Shown one piece after another: positions 27,709-43,282 of a stretch of 64,000 nt of DNA (position 1 is the stretch's first letter; the number at the start of each line of letters is the position of its first letter). Under the pieces are notes generated by a model. That model was not told the origin of the DNA. It made no database searches and was given only the letters and a program-made list of their open reading frames with translations. The position numbers and the translations under genes are program-made. Source of the DNA: Ceratodon purpureus (taxonomy: Eukaryota; Streptophyta; Bryopsida; Pseudoditrichales; Ditrichaceae); contig CM026427.1 in NCBI GenBank assembly GCA_014871385.1, positions 16,190,930 to 16,254,929 on the forward strand, in the 5' to 3' direction.

Positions 27709-28138
27709 ACCTAAGGTGGAGGCACCTATAGCAGACCAGGTACCCATAACTAATCAGTAGACTTCTCTATTCCCGACCTCCATTTCCAACCACTTATTGT
27801 TCAAAATCTTGGGAGATCTAGAAGAAAGTATCAAGCATGATTGGTTGAAAGGGAATCAAAGGGAATCATACGGGAATATTTTGGTAGTAGCAGAGTGTTC
27901 AAGTTTTGGTGTCATGGTGGTCGGTTTTAGGTGGGTCTACATATCGGTTAATGTATTACAAAAAAAATGTCTATCAAAATTCATAGTAAATTAAGTATTG
28001 AAATAAACATGACATTTAAAGTTGCATTCCTCCTTAAACCTATTTTCCCTTCAAGGAAAAATCTCCCCCAACTTATACACCTCCAATCTTAGTGGCAAAT
28101 CTCTTAACTGGTAAGTTATAGGTGCCTCCACCTTAGGT
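27709..28138. mobile_element. MITE, 430 bp, 22-bp perfect terminal inverted repeats (copy 1)
   Basis: Ends ACCTAAGGTGGAGGCACCTA (27709 on) and the exact reverse complement to 28138. The interior, including GAGATCTAGAAGAAAGTATC and GGTGTCATGGTGGTC, recurs at 58504-58898, which has decayed forms of the same ends. No transposase. Two copies with related termini make a DNA-transposon-derived family the best reading. Confidence 0.75.
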
Positions 28139-28587
28139 GAGTTGATGCACGTTGTAAACACGTGCATGCATGACCTTGAGGTAATCTTTTCGGAGTGGGT
28201 CCTTTAGGGTGGGGGAGGGTATATTTAGGCTGATTCTGTACCATTGTAGACCCCATGTAAGAGACAGAAAACAGTGTCAGTAATGAAATTTGGCAATGAA
28301 GCCCTTGGCAATTGCACTGTAGCGATTTGGCTTCACTGTGGCAATTTGGCTTCACTATGGCAATTTAATGTGGAACTCACTCATTTTTAATTTTTAGTTT
28401 TTTTAATTTTGTACACTGAGTAATTAAATTATTTAATTTCATGATAAATTATATTATTAAATATTTCCACATTGACCTTTAGAAATTTTATTATTACATT
28501 TGTAAATTTTTATGGTTAAAAAAACTAATTAGATCAAGTGATTATTTTGTTGATAAATGACTTTATTTAAATTATTTCTTGTATCAT
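28139..28587. other. AT-rich spacer
   Basis: Contains three diverged GCAATTTGGCTTCACT-type repeats at about 28318-28370; no gene. Confidence 0.45.
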
Positions 28588-29045
28588 AATTTTTTGATTT
28601 TGATAATTTAGAATTTTATTTATTTTTAATATTATTTGGTTGATAAAAATAAGGGCTATAAAACCCAAAGTTCAATGAGGTCAACCCTAGCTATCCCGCT
28701 ATCGTTGTTTTGAATGAACCCTAAAATCACTTAACGGGCAACGGGTCCTACCGGACCCGTTGCCCTTATTCAAACCCTTCTCGCTCCGCTCGATGGGTTT
28801 GAAGGGCCTTCTATTTTTACATTCTAATTCTTTGATTTTGATAATTTTGAGCTTTATTTATTTTTAACATTATTTGGATGATAAAATAGGGGCTATAAAA
28901 CCCAAAATTAAATGAGATCAACCCTAGCTACCCTGCTATCGTTGTTTTGAGTGAACCCTAATGACTTAACGGGCAACGGGTCCTACCGGACCCGTTGCTC
29001 TTATTCAAACCCTTCTCGCTCCGCTCGATGGGTTTGAAGGGCCTT
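28588..29045. repeat. Tandem duplication (238-bp period) carrying two hairpins per unit
   Basis: Unit 1 (28588-28810) and unit 2 (28826-29045) are strongly alike. Each has GGGCAACGGGTCC-TACC-GGACCCGTTGCCC (28736-28765; second copy 28971-29000 with one mismatch), a 13-bp stem with a four-base loop, and TTCAAACCC...GGGTTTGAA (28769-28803; 29004-29038). The hairpins are better conserved between units than the AT-rich flanks. Confidence 0.8.
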
Positions 29046-29131
29046 ATATTGATTATATAATTACATGAGAATTATGTTTTATTTATAAGACTTAATTTAA
29101 TTAATTACTCCCTCCCCGTCCCCCCAACACT

Positions 29132-29152
29132 CCCCCCCCCCCCCCCCCCCCC
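29132..29152. repeat. Poly(C) run of 21 bases
   Basis: An uninterrupted C tract in a C-rich stretch (29108-29170). Length may be an assembly artefact. Confidence 0.8.
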
Positions 29153-30261
29153 AAACCCCCCTCAACCCCCAATTTCTCCTCAAAGGAATAATAACAGTTA
29201 ACTATATGGAACTGTATTTTTCATTCAACCCCCACACGAAATTCTGTTCTCATCCGCATCCATAACTTCGAAAATGTGTGTGGGAATTTAAATCTGTCAG
29301 GTGACCAGGCAGGCTCACACCCTAAATGGCCCACTCCGAAAAGCTGTCCTCCATGACCTTCAAGTCTTCATTCGATAGAAGTCTGCCAAATGTTAGTATG
29401 AGACCACCTTCACTGATCATAGGACTAGGCACCTTTTCTTGACAATAACTGTAAACTTGTTTGAAATGAATCTAAGGGCTAGCCGGATTGTTCTTGAAAA
29501 GAGCACACCAAACAACTCTGCTTTTTTCATGTATATGACCCTCATAAGTTTTGGGATTATCATTGTCAACATAGGTCTGGTTACCCTTTTCTTTTATAGC
29601 AAATTGGCATGCACCATCCTTGACCTCAATCTTCTTCTTTGAAAAAGATGGGGAAAATAGCTAGGGAGTAATATGGTGGTCAGAACAGACGGGTTTACAA
29701 CAAAGATCATGCCTCACAGTGATCATCAGTACAGATGATGCAGTCAGCCTGATGCAACCATGTAATTGCGGCAGCCTCTGAAGAGAATTTGAATTGTTAT
29801 AGTATGTATAACTTAATCTTTTAACAATAAACCTTACAGGGCCTTTGCTATAAAACAAAGAATATTGGTTGGGCGCATGTTTTTCTGATGTCATATTTTG
29901 CTTTTGCTGATGTCAAGCAAAATTTTATGACTTGCAATTGGGTGGAAGGAAGAAAAACGCAGCATGCTGAGTAAGAAAATCAAAATATTTGTGCAGAATT
30001 GTCAGCAATGATGTCATCTTTGGAAAATTGCAATACCAAGATGAATTTTTTCAAGTTACCATTCAGTGACTCAACATCAGTAGGGACATCACAACTGAAA
30101 ATGTGCAAACATTAAACTATAAGGCAGAGATACCTTATCTCAATATAAGGCAGAGATACTTACTTTAGCTACCTACACTATTTCTGGACTAGCCATTAGC
30201 AATAAATTTTTCACATTAGAAAGTTTTTTTAGAGAATGCAAATTTTTGCATAATTTATTTC
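29153..30261. other. Intergenic DNA
   Basis: No gene recognised. A short direct repeat TAAGGCAGAGATAC occurs twice at about 30120-30165. Confidence 0.4.
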
Positions 30262-30501
30262 TTAACCCCTAAAATTTCAGGCCCGTTTTTGCCAATTTTC
30301 ACTTCTAAAATGCTGAAAATTTCAAAAAATCTCTATTTCTATTTTTATTTTTTTAAATGTTGAAATTTCAACCCCATAAAGATTATGATTTATCATGTTC
30401 ACTAAAAAAACCTTGTCAAGATATATTAAAAATCCTAACTATGGTAGCTTGCCGAAGTTCACTGCAACCCACTTTGGATTTTGTGGAATTTTAGGGGTTA
30501 A
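30262..30501. mobile_element. Short element bounded by TTAA-CCCCTAAAATT
   Basis: TTAACCCCTAAAATT at 30262-30276 is exactly inverted at 30487-30501, giving a 240-bp non-coding element with the same outer motif as 26002-26763 and 30553-31641. Confidence 0.5.
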
Positions 30502-30552
30502 TATTGGAGTTTGCGTTGATTTTGAAAGTGAAAGAGGACTTTGAAGCCCGAG

Positions 30553-31641
30553 TTAACCCCTAAAGTTTTTTGCCATAAAATCCCAAATTCTGCCTCAATT
30601 CTGCCATGTTTTAGTTCAAGATAGAATTATGCAAATTCAAACGTATTTTAAAGAATCTAACTGTAGGATCTAGTACCTAACTTATACATGTATGTGTTCA
30701 CAAAATTTTAGATTGTAACTCCTCACCATTTGGAAGATCATAAGGTTTGAACTTGAGAGAAAAGATTTTTCCGGTAGTGCTCGGCAGGGACAGCCACCCT
30801 TTGGAAAGTGAAACAACCAATTTTTTGAGATCTTGTGGTTGGAGGCTCTTCAATTTTGGATTCTAAAGTGAGTTGGGAATATGCTCAAAAACATTGAAGA
30901 CAATACAACACAGAGAAGCATTGGAAAACCACATTTCTAGTGACGGGAGTCAAATCAAATGCATATACACGGGCTCTTTTTCCACACTACAAATGCCTAA
31001 GAAGATCATCTTTTTAAAATCTGAACAATGTATACATGCGTTTGTATGGAAAAGAAATTGTAGAGGAAAGAAATCCAAGAAAAATAAAATCCAAAATAGA
31101 TATGAACTTTACAGCATATACTGTGGTTTAGGAGGAGAAAATGGTGAAGGAAAAATGGGTGACGAAGGTGGCCCAATCATTGTTGATCTGTATGAAAGTT
31201 TTTATAAAACTTGGAACTTTGACTGAATATATCTCAAGATCTGTACGGTCAAAATCTACAAAATTTGGTATGTAGACTAATTGGATGACTTTGAACAAGA
31301 TCCTACGGTTGGATTTTTCAAAATCAAGTTTTAAAAAATATTGTGAAATGATTTCAGAAAGGATCATTTGGAAGTCACTGTACACTGTCAAAGATTTGGT
31401 ACACCACTCCCATCAGCCACAAACCAGCCCCAGCTGCCTTGAATTGAATTTTGATCTTCAAACACGAATTATTTCTTAACTACGGGCCCAATTAAAGTGA
31501 AATTTGGTCTTGTTACAAAGATATGACAATTTCCCATGATGTGCCAAAGTTTCAGCCACATCCAGTAAAATTTGACTCATAGGGAGCCTGACCGGACCCT
31601 AAATCATACCAAAACTGTTGAGTTGATGCTTTAGGGGTTAA
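30553..31641. mobile_element. Element bounded by TTAA-CCCCTAAAG, about 1.1 kb
   Basis: TTAACCCCTAAAG at 30553-30565 is exactly inverted at 31629-31641. A broken, Lys-rich open frame lies inside at about 30890-31226; it matches no transposase I know. It lies 51 bp from the preceding element, so the two may be one larger element with inner ends or a nested pair. Confidence 0.45.
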
Positions 31642-34600
31642 TCAATAAATCCATGCTCAACATATATAATACTATTTTCCAATCATGACAGTACTCTAAA
31701 TTAATTACTAATATTTTTTTGAGAGTTTTCAATGTTTGAATGCAATTGGTAGGTTGTCTTTTTTATGAATAGCATTTACAAGGTCAAATTGGATATTTCT
31801 ACCTTAATTTATTTTGCAAAGAAAATTTATGGCTATACAACCATTAATAGACACCAATTTTATCACAATTTTTACAATCAACTTCACCATCATGATTTGA
31901 TTATCCTAAGTGATTATTTTGGGTTGATAAAATGACTTTAGCAAAATCCAACATTTTTGAAGTTTAACTAATACTTGATTGATTTGTATATTATCTAGAG
32001 TCCACTTCTAAGATGGAGCAATAACAATAGCACGTGCTATTTAAGTTCTAGTGCTTCATTTACTACTTCAAACAATTTTTTTATCAATGTTGATTAAATT
32101 AGCCGCTAATGCTCTTCTTAGATGAATTTGAAGAATCTTATTTTTATTTATTTAAAAGAACCTTAGACTATTCAAATTTGAGAAAAAATAAAACCTTACT
32201 GAGGATTTACAAGATATTTATATAACCTCTAAAAACATATTTTTCCTAAAAACATCTAAAAGTAATGTTGATGATGCAATGAAGTAGAATGAAAGCAGTA
32301 AAGCCTTTTTATTTTATTCAACTATAGGATCTTAATCCTGATTTCAAAAGAATGTGTAGATTTTATTTTTTGAAGATTTTTACCACATGAAATATTATAG
32401 TGTTTTAAGAGAAAATATATATATTTTAAGGCCTTGTAAAATATTATAAGCATACATTATTTTTTCTTTCATATATTAAATGTGCTAATGTGAATTGAGC
32501 CTACATGCATTATATATGTTTCGATGGCTTCTATATTAGCAATATACCAAAAGACTTTTAATTTATTTCCAATATTTTCTTCATCATTAAAATAGCAACC
32601 AATAAATTTAAGTTCAATAGAGACTTCACCTTTCTCTCTATGGTATATACACCTAAAACTACAATTTGAAGGTTCACATAATGTAAAAATACCTCAATAC
32701 AATTGAACACAAAAAAAACCAATAAATAGACTTCTCTAAAAAACCAACCAAGATTTTATTCAAATCCCAATTTGACTCACTTAAGTCATTCTGTCTACAA
32801 GAAAATAATCAACCTACAACATTCAAACACTGAAAACTTTCAAAAGAATATTATCAATTAATTTATGGTATTGTCATGAATGGAAGTTAGCACCACATAT
32901 TTTAAGACATGGATAAATCTATTGATTAAGTTGGGCATCGAAGTCCTTTTCACTTTCAAAAATTGTACAAATTCCAGTATTATGAAATAAATCATGCAAA
33001 AATTTGCATTCTTTGAAGAAACTAATTCAAATGTCAAAGTTATCTCCCTAATATAAATCGGTTCAAAAAAAGACAGTAAATAGCTTAAGGTATGGAACAA
33101 AGTATCTCCACCTTAAGGCATCGCCACTCATTCCATCCAACAGGATCAATGTGCCAAGATGTGTTCCGCCAAATTGTCTAGTACGCTTAGGGAGGGTCAC
33201 TCCAACACAACACATGGCGCTAAACGGAGGGCCCACCCTTACATGCCCTCCTTCCTCCCACTTTTTCCCCATGCTCTCATCTTCTCACCTACATTTTTCC
33301 TCTTCATCCATCCTTTGATAAGCTAAAATTTTATGTAAGTGCCTTAAAAGTCATTTTTTCACTGTCCAAAATGAGTCACTTCAAATTGCCATCAAAAAAA
33401 CTATATTTGGAGTGAACAATACCAATTTTAGCATTGACGGGATACCACTGACCACTATCTCTGGGCCCACCCGCCAAATTTGGAATTTGCACTTCATGAG
33501 ATGACCGTACACATGAACCATGGGTTTGAAGTCTCACACATTCCCATTTGACAGTAAAATATTTTCCCAATCTGGGTCAGTCAGATGTGCTCCTCCCAGT
33601 CTCGCCTCCAGACTTTCCTTAAGCTGACCTGACACCGTGAATACCGTACCCATACCAATACCAATACCAACCCCAACTACTCTACGTAGCAGGGCTGCTT
33701 ATCTTATAACCCAGCCTCTCAAATAATAAAAAATAAATTAATAGAATGCTATTTCTTACCGTCCAGACTTCCATTCTATTTTAATTGATTTTCTGACAAG
33801 AGCGAAACCTTTTTATTGTCAATGTATTTCCCAGGGTTGTTTCTTTTAAAAGCTGAGAAACTAAATAAGAATTCCCATTTATTTCCTTCCCCAGGGCTGA
33901 CCTCACTCACAGTCTCAATACTTTAAAATACAATGGTACAAGAGAGCAATGTTTTTCTACCCCTCTGCTTGGGCTGACCTGACCGTCTTTGCACTGGGAC
34001 GGAATGCAATACCCAATACCGTCACTGTACTCCATAATTAACACTGTGTATGAAGTTTGTAGATTTCAGAGGCAATCAATGTAAGTTATTTGTAGATGAT
34101 GCCGGTTTAGTGTATCAGACTCCCTTACCAGAACGGTTTGCAGAGAGGTAGATATTTTAATATCATGTTCCACCTGTAAACAGTAATTTAGGAATACTGT
34201 CAGCTATAAGATAATATACGACCAAATGGTCAATAAGATTGAGATCATTGTTATTTTATAGTTTTTTGTAATTTCATCCTATTTTGTATGAGTCACCCAA
34301 GATACTTCCATTGAAACATGCGCTCTAGTTAAACTAGGAAAAAACACTATAGCGTTGACATGTGTCCTTTAATTATGAACACAAAAGATTCTAGTAAAAC
34401 GGTAAAAATTCACATGCGACACATTCTAGTTATTTACAAACTCACCACTTTCTCACATACTATATCACATGAAATTTCACCTTTTAATCTCACCATTTTT
34501 CTTCCCCTCATCCATCCTTACAACCAATTTAGCTTTGCATACATCAACGCCATTTATGACTCATCCATTCATTAAGAGACTTATTTTCAAAACAATTCTT

Positions 34601-34860
34601 TAAAGTCACTAATATACTTTTCAAGAAGAGAAACTTCGGTCTCCAGAGAAAATCAACGTGAATTAGGTGTCTGTTCGATTCACCCCAATCCAATGCCCTC
34701 GACACAAAGGAATGGAAGTAAATAACATACTTTCCAACACAAACAACAAGGACAAGCCACAAAAATGTGAAAAGAGACTCCATCACAGATTGGATTCGAT
34801 AATGTGAAAGGAGCATCAGCTGAAAAATGACACCCAAAAAGAAAAGAAAAAATTAAATTA
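31642..34860. other. AT-rich intergenic DNA
   Basis: No gene recognised. A GC-richer patch at 33100-33290 has open frames but no known domain. Confidence 0.4.
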
Positions 34861-34897
34861 AAAAAATAAAAACAAAAACAGGCTCCAACGAGGTTCG

Positions 34898-34965
34898 TCC
34901 GGGCTGCTACAGGGGCCTTTGCTACAGAGCCAGTTGCTACAGGCGCATTTGCTACAGGGGATTTG
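34898..34965 (+). repeat. Four 15-bp repeats with TTGCTACAG in the MAP kinase 5' region
   Basis: [TC]TGCTACAG occurs at 34904, 34919, 34934 and 34949, spaced exactly 15 bp. It is the start of a GC-rich block (34900-35290) that is probably the promoter and 5' leader of the MAP kinase gene. Confidence 0.75.
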
Positions 34966-35292
34966 CGACCTTGCAGGGGGGGCGGGGCAGGCAGTGTCTA
35001 GCTTTGGGAGAGAAAGCGCAGAGTGGGAAGACGACGAGACGAGACGAGCAAGCGCAGGAGCTGCGACGCGACGCGACTGCGGGGAGGAGATCGTCATCAC
35101 GAGCACGCGCCGGCACGGGATTCACAGGGCGAGCGAGGTCACGGGGCGCGTGTGGCGAGGAGGAGGAGGAGGAGGGCCGGGGGAGGGAGGCGGGCAGGGA
35201 CTTGGAGAGGGAGGTTTGGTTGTGGAGAGAGGGATTGAGGGGGGAGGGGAGGGTTTGGAGCAAGGGAATGCGGGCGGCGCCGTGACGGGGGG

Positions 35293-38099
<2,807 letters not shown>

Positions 38100-41000
38100 G
38101 AGATGATTTTCTTGTTCAATTTCCTTTCTAAGAGCTGACCTGTTCTCGTGGCACTACTCTGCTTTGCAAAAGCCATAGCTCTCTGTTCTGTAGATAAAGA
38201 GAGGGAGCAGTTCGAAGGAGGCTGGTTGGGCTCTTCCACAGAACCCTCGATTGTTATCCTTTTAGCCTCATGTCTCGGGAATTGACCCTAGGGTCAGTTG
38301 CTCGCTTCCATTCCAGTTGGTCGGTTGTGTCCGTTTTTGAGCATGGACAAGCACCGTCTGTGCACAGAAGTCGATTATCGTTCATGATCCTAGGGCGATT
38401 TTTCTCTGAGTGACTAGTGTTTTACCGAGAACAGAGCGTACTAGCTTCCACGCAACCCTGGAGAACTTCAATCCCGGGCAGCGTGGCCTCTTCCTGCTCC
38501 ACAGAGGCCAGAGACTCTTCCCCTTCTCCTTGTGTCACATCCCCCTGCCGAAGTATTTACTTTCTTTCTCCGCTCTAGAATTATCCAGCACTGTGAGCTG
38601 TGTGTTATTGTTAGTGCGTTGGCGATCATTACTTATCACTCTGTAATTTATGCTCTACCATCACATGTGGTGGCAGAGTTCTGAACCTTTGATATAAATT
38701 TCCAGTTTTAGATTAGCTGTTCATGTGTAAGCTTCTCTCCCCCTTCTCCCGCATCTCCTACTGTTTCTTTTATCATCAACTCTGAAGCCCTAGTCATTGC
38801 CTTCAGGTTGTACTACTATATTCTCCCTTTTTGGCTTCAAGCATCCCACCTCAAGGTCTTATGTTCTTCTGCCTTTTTGTGAAACAGATGGAATCATAGT
38901 TTATATCCCATTTTTGCGGTTGGTGAGACTATCTAATTTGGTGAGTACATACAAGGATGAACTGCAGCAGGTGCTCTCAACAGTGTTAAGTGTCTTTCAT
39001 GCCGAAAAATGAGCAGTCTCCGTCTCTTCCGGGTCACGACCCCTTGAGTCCGCCAAAGTAGCCCAGATATCACCTCACCTACAGAAGTCGGCTGGACTTG
39101 TGGGGATAAGTAACTTGAGCAAGTTAGATCAGATTCCAGGTCTTGCAAGGTTGATGAATCATGATGATGGCAGTGTCTAAACCTAGGAGTCGGCAATTTA
39201 CGGCTGCCTGAGATGGCCACACGGTTCATGCCATCACAACTCGAGTTCACAATACACGTGGGCCCAAAATTGCCATCAAAGTTGGCGGATCGGGAGGAAT
39301 GCCGAATGTAGGCCGTCTTCAAGGAGCAAATCGTGCGCCCACTTCGGGAAAAGAGTATTCTATGCTGGTAAGTGGTACACACAGTACGTATGGGACTCTG
39401 GAAGGCTATTGTGGGTGCAAGCTTCGATTTATTACAGCTTCAGAATCGTCCAAAACTTGGTCTTTAATCCCGTGAAGGCCCACATGTTCTGGTGAGCTCT
39501 GTGCGTTTCTTTTGTTAACTTGCTCCACAAATGCAGACTGTTGTAATGTGAATAGAATACTTTGCAATTGGAAATAGTCGTCACTGATTTTTAGTTTTTA
39601 TTTGTCCGACGCTAGCGGGACTTTTTACTTTCACTGCGAATGAATGGAACAACAACCAAGGCACAGGGCCTGGTCAGGTTTTTTCAGTTTTTTATTTTAT
39701 TTTATTTTATTTTATTTTTTTATTTTTATTTTATTTATTTTTTATTTTATTTTTTAATTCTGGAGAAAGATGAGGAATTAAATAAGAAGACGAGGGACAG
39801 GTTCCATTTGCATCGTCGGCCCATCCCACGTTCCAAGAGCAGGGGATAAGCCCCAGAACCCATCGAATTTCCCCAAAATTTGGGAGTGTCGTCGAGGATT
39901 CTGCTGGAGTTCTTGCATGGCTCTCTGGTGATCCACCTGCCCATGATTGATCAAACACTTCCAGAGAGTTTGTTGGAGTCTGGGAGCAGTCCAGATGATT
40001 TCTAAGAAGATGTCTTCATTCCATTGACGCCATCGAAGCCACGGTGCTGACCCTCTCATTAGTGAGACTATCTCCTTTCGGTGACCATCTTACTCTAGAT
40101 TTAATCCTATGGCCAACAACCTTTTCAATTTTTACGCTTTACTGCCTGTAACTGGGAGAACTGGACTATTATAAGTAAAAGTGACTGACTTATCTATATA
40201 CGATTTAGGACAAAATTTTACAAGTTGAAAATTGAATGCAGTGGGTACATTAGTCAATATCAAATTATGTACGTTTATGAAAGATGAAGGAGATATAATC
40301 CAAAAAAAAATTTAAAAATAAATACTCCCAGACACAAAAAATATTGCAAATTACATGTGTTGTATTTGTAAGTCTTCATTGTGTTTTCAAGTATATGCAA
40401 TATTTTTGAATTTTGTTCATAGGTATTTTGATAGTTGCATAACTCCAAATTAAAAATTTCATTTCTAGAAGGTGTGTAATGTAAGTCTCCAAATCTAAAT
40501 TTTGGAACAGAAGTTCCAATTCTTCACGGATTCCATGCACTTCGCATTTCCGACACTGCATTGACCACTCAATGGTTACTCATGCATTATTCTGTTAAAA
40601 ACGAATAGGTGTTGTCTAAGCTCAATATATATTTTCCTTGCATGCTTAAGTTTAGAAAATCTTAAAAGAACCAATTGTGGGAGTATAGACAAATATTTAA
40701 GGTTGTCTACTTCTGCCTTGAAGAATATTGCTTTTAGCTTGAATAACTACCTAAAACATTTGTAGACTTCCAAAGCTTTGGAAAAAGGATTTAAGTAAAG
40801 GAAAGAAGGGGTCTCTTTATTGATCCTAGTTGACCGTTGTACTAAACTTCATCCTAAAGTGCCTTTATTTTCTGGCCCAACCCATTTTAGGGTTCTTAAA
40901 GTTTATTTTGGAATCTATTTTGCTGAAATTTGGAGTCTACAATTCTTGTGCATCCAATGGAGCACCCCTTAAGATCAAATAGGGCCCCATCCCAATATAA

Positions 41001-43282
41001 AAATAGGGCCAAGTTTTGTCTCTACCTTCTCAAGTCTTCTTAAGGTTGTGGCTATAAGCCACACTCAACGTGGTATATAAAGAAATCTAAGAAGGATCAT
41101 GAGTTTATTGGAATTGCATATCTTAACGAGTACAAAGGCATATGTAGGCGTATTCCTATAGGTCCTACATATTCTACCTCCATTTCTATTGAGAGTGAAC
41201 ATTGATGGAATTGCATCTTTACTCTTTTTTTGAAATGAAAAGCTGGATCCTAATTTGATAAATTCATATATTTTGTTGAGGTGTAAAAACTAAATTTTTA
41301 GTCTTGATCTACAAAAAGCCACTTTAACCTTTGTATGCAAAAAGTTTTTTATAATTTTTTTTAATGTAAGTAATATATTAGCTCTTAAAAGCAAACTCTT
41401 TGGATTTAAGAGGTTATGTCTCCTTCTACAAAGACAACAATCAATGTGTCCTTGCAAAGATGACCAATTTCTTTTAAAATTGCATCTAAGCCAAAAGGTG
41501 AAGCATAGATTTGATGACATAGTTGAATGAGCATTTCACAATGGTTTTGGATAATTTATAGCAGAAGACTTTTATCCATTATTATTGAGAACACTTTGAT
41601 ATGGTTGTAGTCATCCATATATTAGAATATCTCAGAAGAGCGCTTGTGTTTACATGTCTCTTAAAGCCGTGCGTGATACTATCCACTATAGACAACCTCG
41701 TCCCATCAGAAAAGATGCTTCACTGCTTTATTATAAGTGGAATGTTTGTCCTCCATCTCAATTTGTAGTACAATAGAAAGGAAAAACAATTGACATGTCA
41801 TTGTAGAAAAAGAATTAACATGTGTTCAAACAAGCAATCAACCACGTCGGACATGAACAATGTTGCACACAATTCTACTATTGAGTCCAAGGGCTCTTAG
41901 CCACCAAGTCATTATTCTTAACTAAGTTAGCATTGTCATCAAATCCTTGTCTTTACTGATTTATGATAAATACTTTATAATAAACATTAGTAGTAGGAAG
42001 CAATAGATAACATACTTCTATAACCACTTATTACAAAGTGGTTATATCTTTGAGAATACATTCATACACTAGTAGATAATGGAGTTGATAAGGTCATTTT
42101 CATTAAACACTTTGTCTTTATATTTAAAAATGACAATAATATCATATTTAGGATATTTTAATATTTTAAAAATGTTTTAATCAATCCGGTTATTTAGTTG
42201 TGATGTGGAAGAGACCCTAAAGACTTTGAGTTTAGAGACATCATCAGTGTTCACAAACTCGGATGTGTAGATAGCTACAAGTTTGCTCACTATGCTCGTT
42301 TAAAGATTGGGTACCTTCCAACCACACTACATGCATAAAACTTGAGCGACAAATCATATATTGAACACACAATAAAATGTAGATCATTTTAATCTTCACA
42401 AAGACATTTTAGGTAGACATGGGTAGACAACCCAAACCACCTGCAAAAAGATATTGATTATATGTGTATGTTGGGCAAAGATGCATGATCAATCATGAAA
42501 AATGAAACAAACATGTAGAGAATCAATCAGCAACTTCGGCAAGAATAAAATGATCCCCAAAACCTTTGTATGCATATTACAAATAAACACAAGAAATTTA
42601 ATATTACAAGTGAATGCATTAGATTATTTGTGTTGAGCTACACTCCTATTGTAAGAGATATTCTTTGAAAACCCAATCCGAAAGGCTGGGGTTGTCATTT
42701 CAGGGTTAGTTACAGTAAGCACAATGAACCACTCCTTGACAGTAAGCAAGCAATACCAGAGTGATTGAAGATCTGCAAGAAGTATACAACAGCCAGAACC
42801 TTTGAATCCTTGGTAAAACTTACGGTAGGTGTAAGCACTGAAGCCCAATGAAAGATGCTCACGTTTACACTTCACTAAGCTGAAGTCAAGAGTAACACTT
42901 AATAAGTCCATATCGTCTGAAGGCAAGATTGATGTTTTAAACTCCTGAGCTAGACTGCACTACATACATACCCAGATATCTCAGATTTGACTGACCTTGC
43001 AGGATCTGAAACACATTACTAGGTACAAAGGACTCTAAAGAATAAGTTCCACTCTCTTATCTCCTCAAGTGGCCCCTACAATCAAAAGAAGAATTCGTAA
43101 ACCCATCGTAGAAACAGAAATTAGGCACCAACTTTGGAATACCGGAGCATGAAGCAAGAAACAGAATCACCTCCGAGCACTGTGTAAGATAATTACAGTA
43201 TGCCAATCGGGAAGGAAGAGGTCCATTTTCAAATATACAGAAATGAAATTCTAAGTCTAATTCGACCCTTACACATTGTAAA
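38100..43282. other. MAP kinase 3' region, intergenic DNA and Mmtag 3' flank
   Basis: Up to about 38730 is likely MAP kinase 3' UTR. 39685-39765 is a (TTTTA)n-type run. Open frames on the minus strand at 39778-40059 (Trp-rich) match no family I know. 40800-41800 has short fragments that might be an old retroelement, too decayed to name. 43000-43282 is probably the 3' UTR of the Mmtag gene. Confidence 0.45.
39685..39765. repeat. (TTTTA)n low-complexity tract
   Basis: About 80 bases of imperfect TTTTA/TTTTTTA repeats. Confidence 0.85.

Noticed and set aside
39778..40059. Minus-strand 93-residue Trp-rich frame
   Set aside because: No start context, splice partners or family match; kept only as a remark in the intergenic entry.
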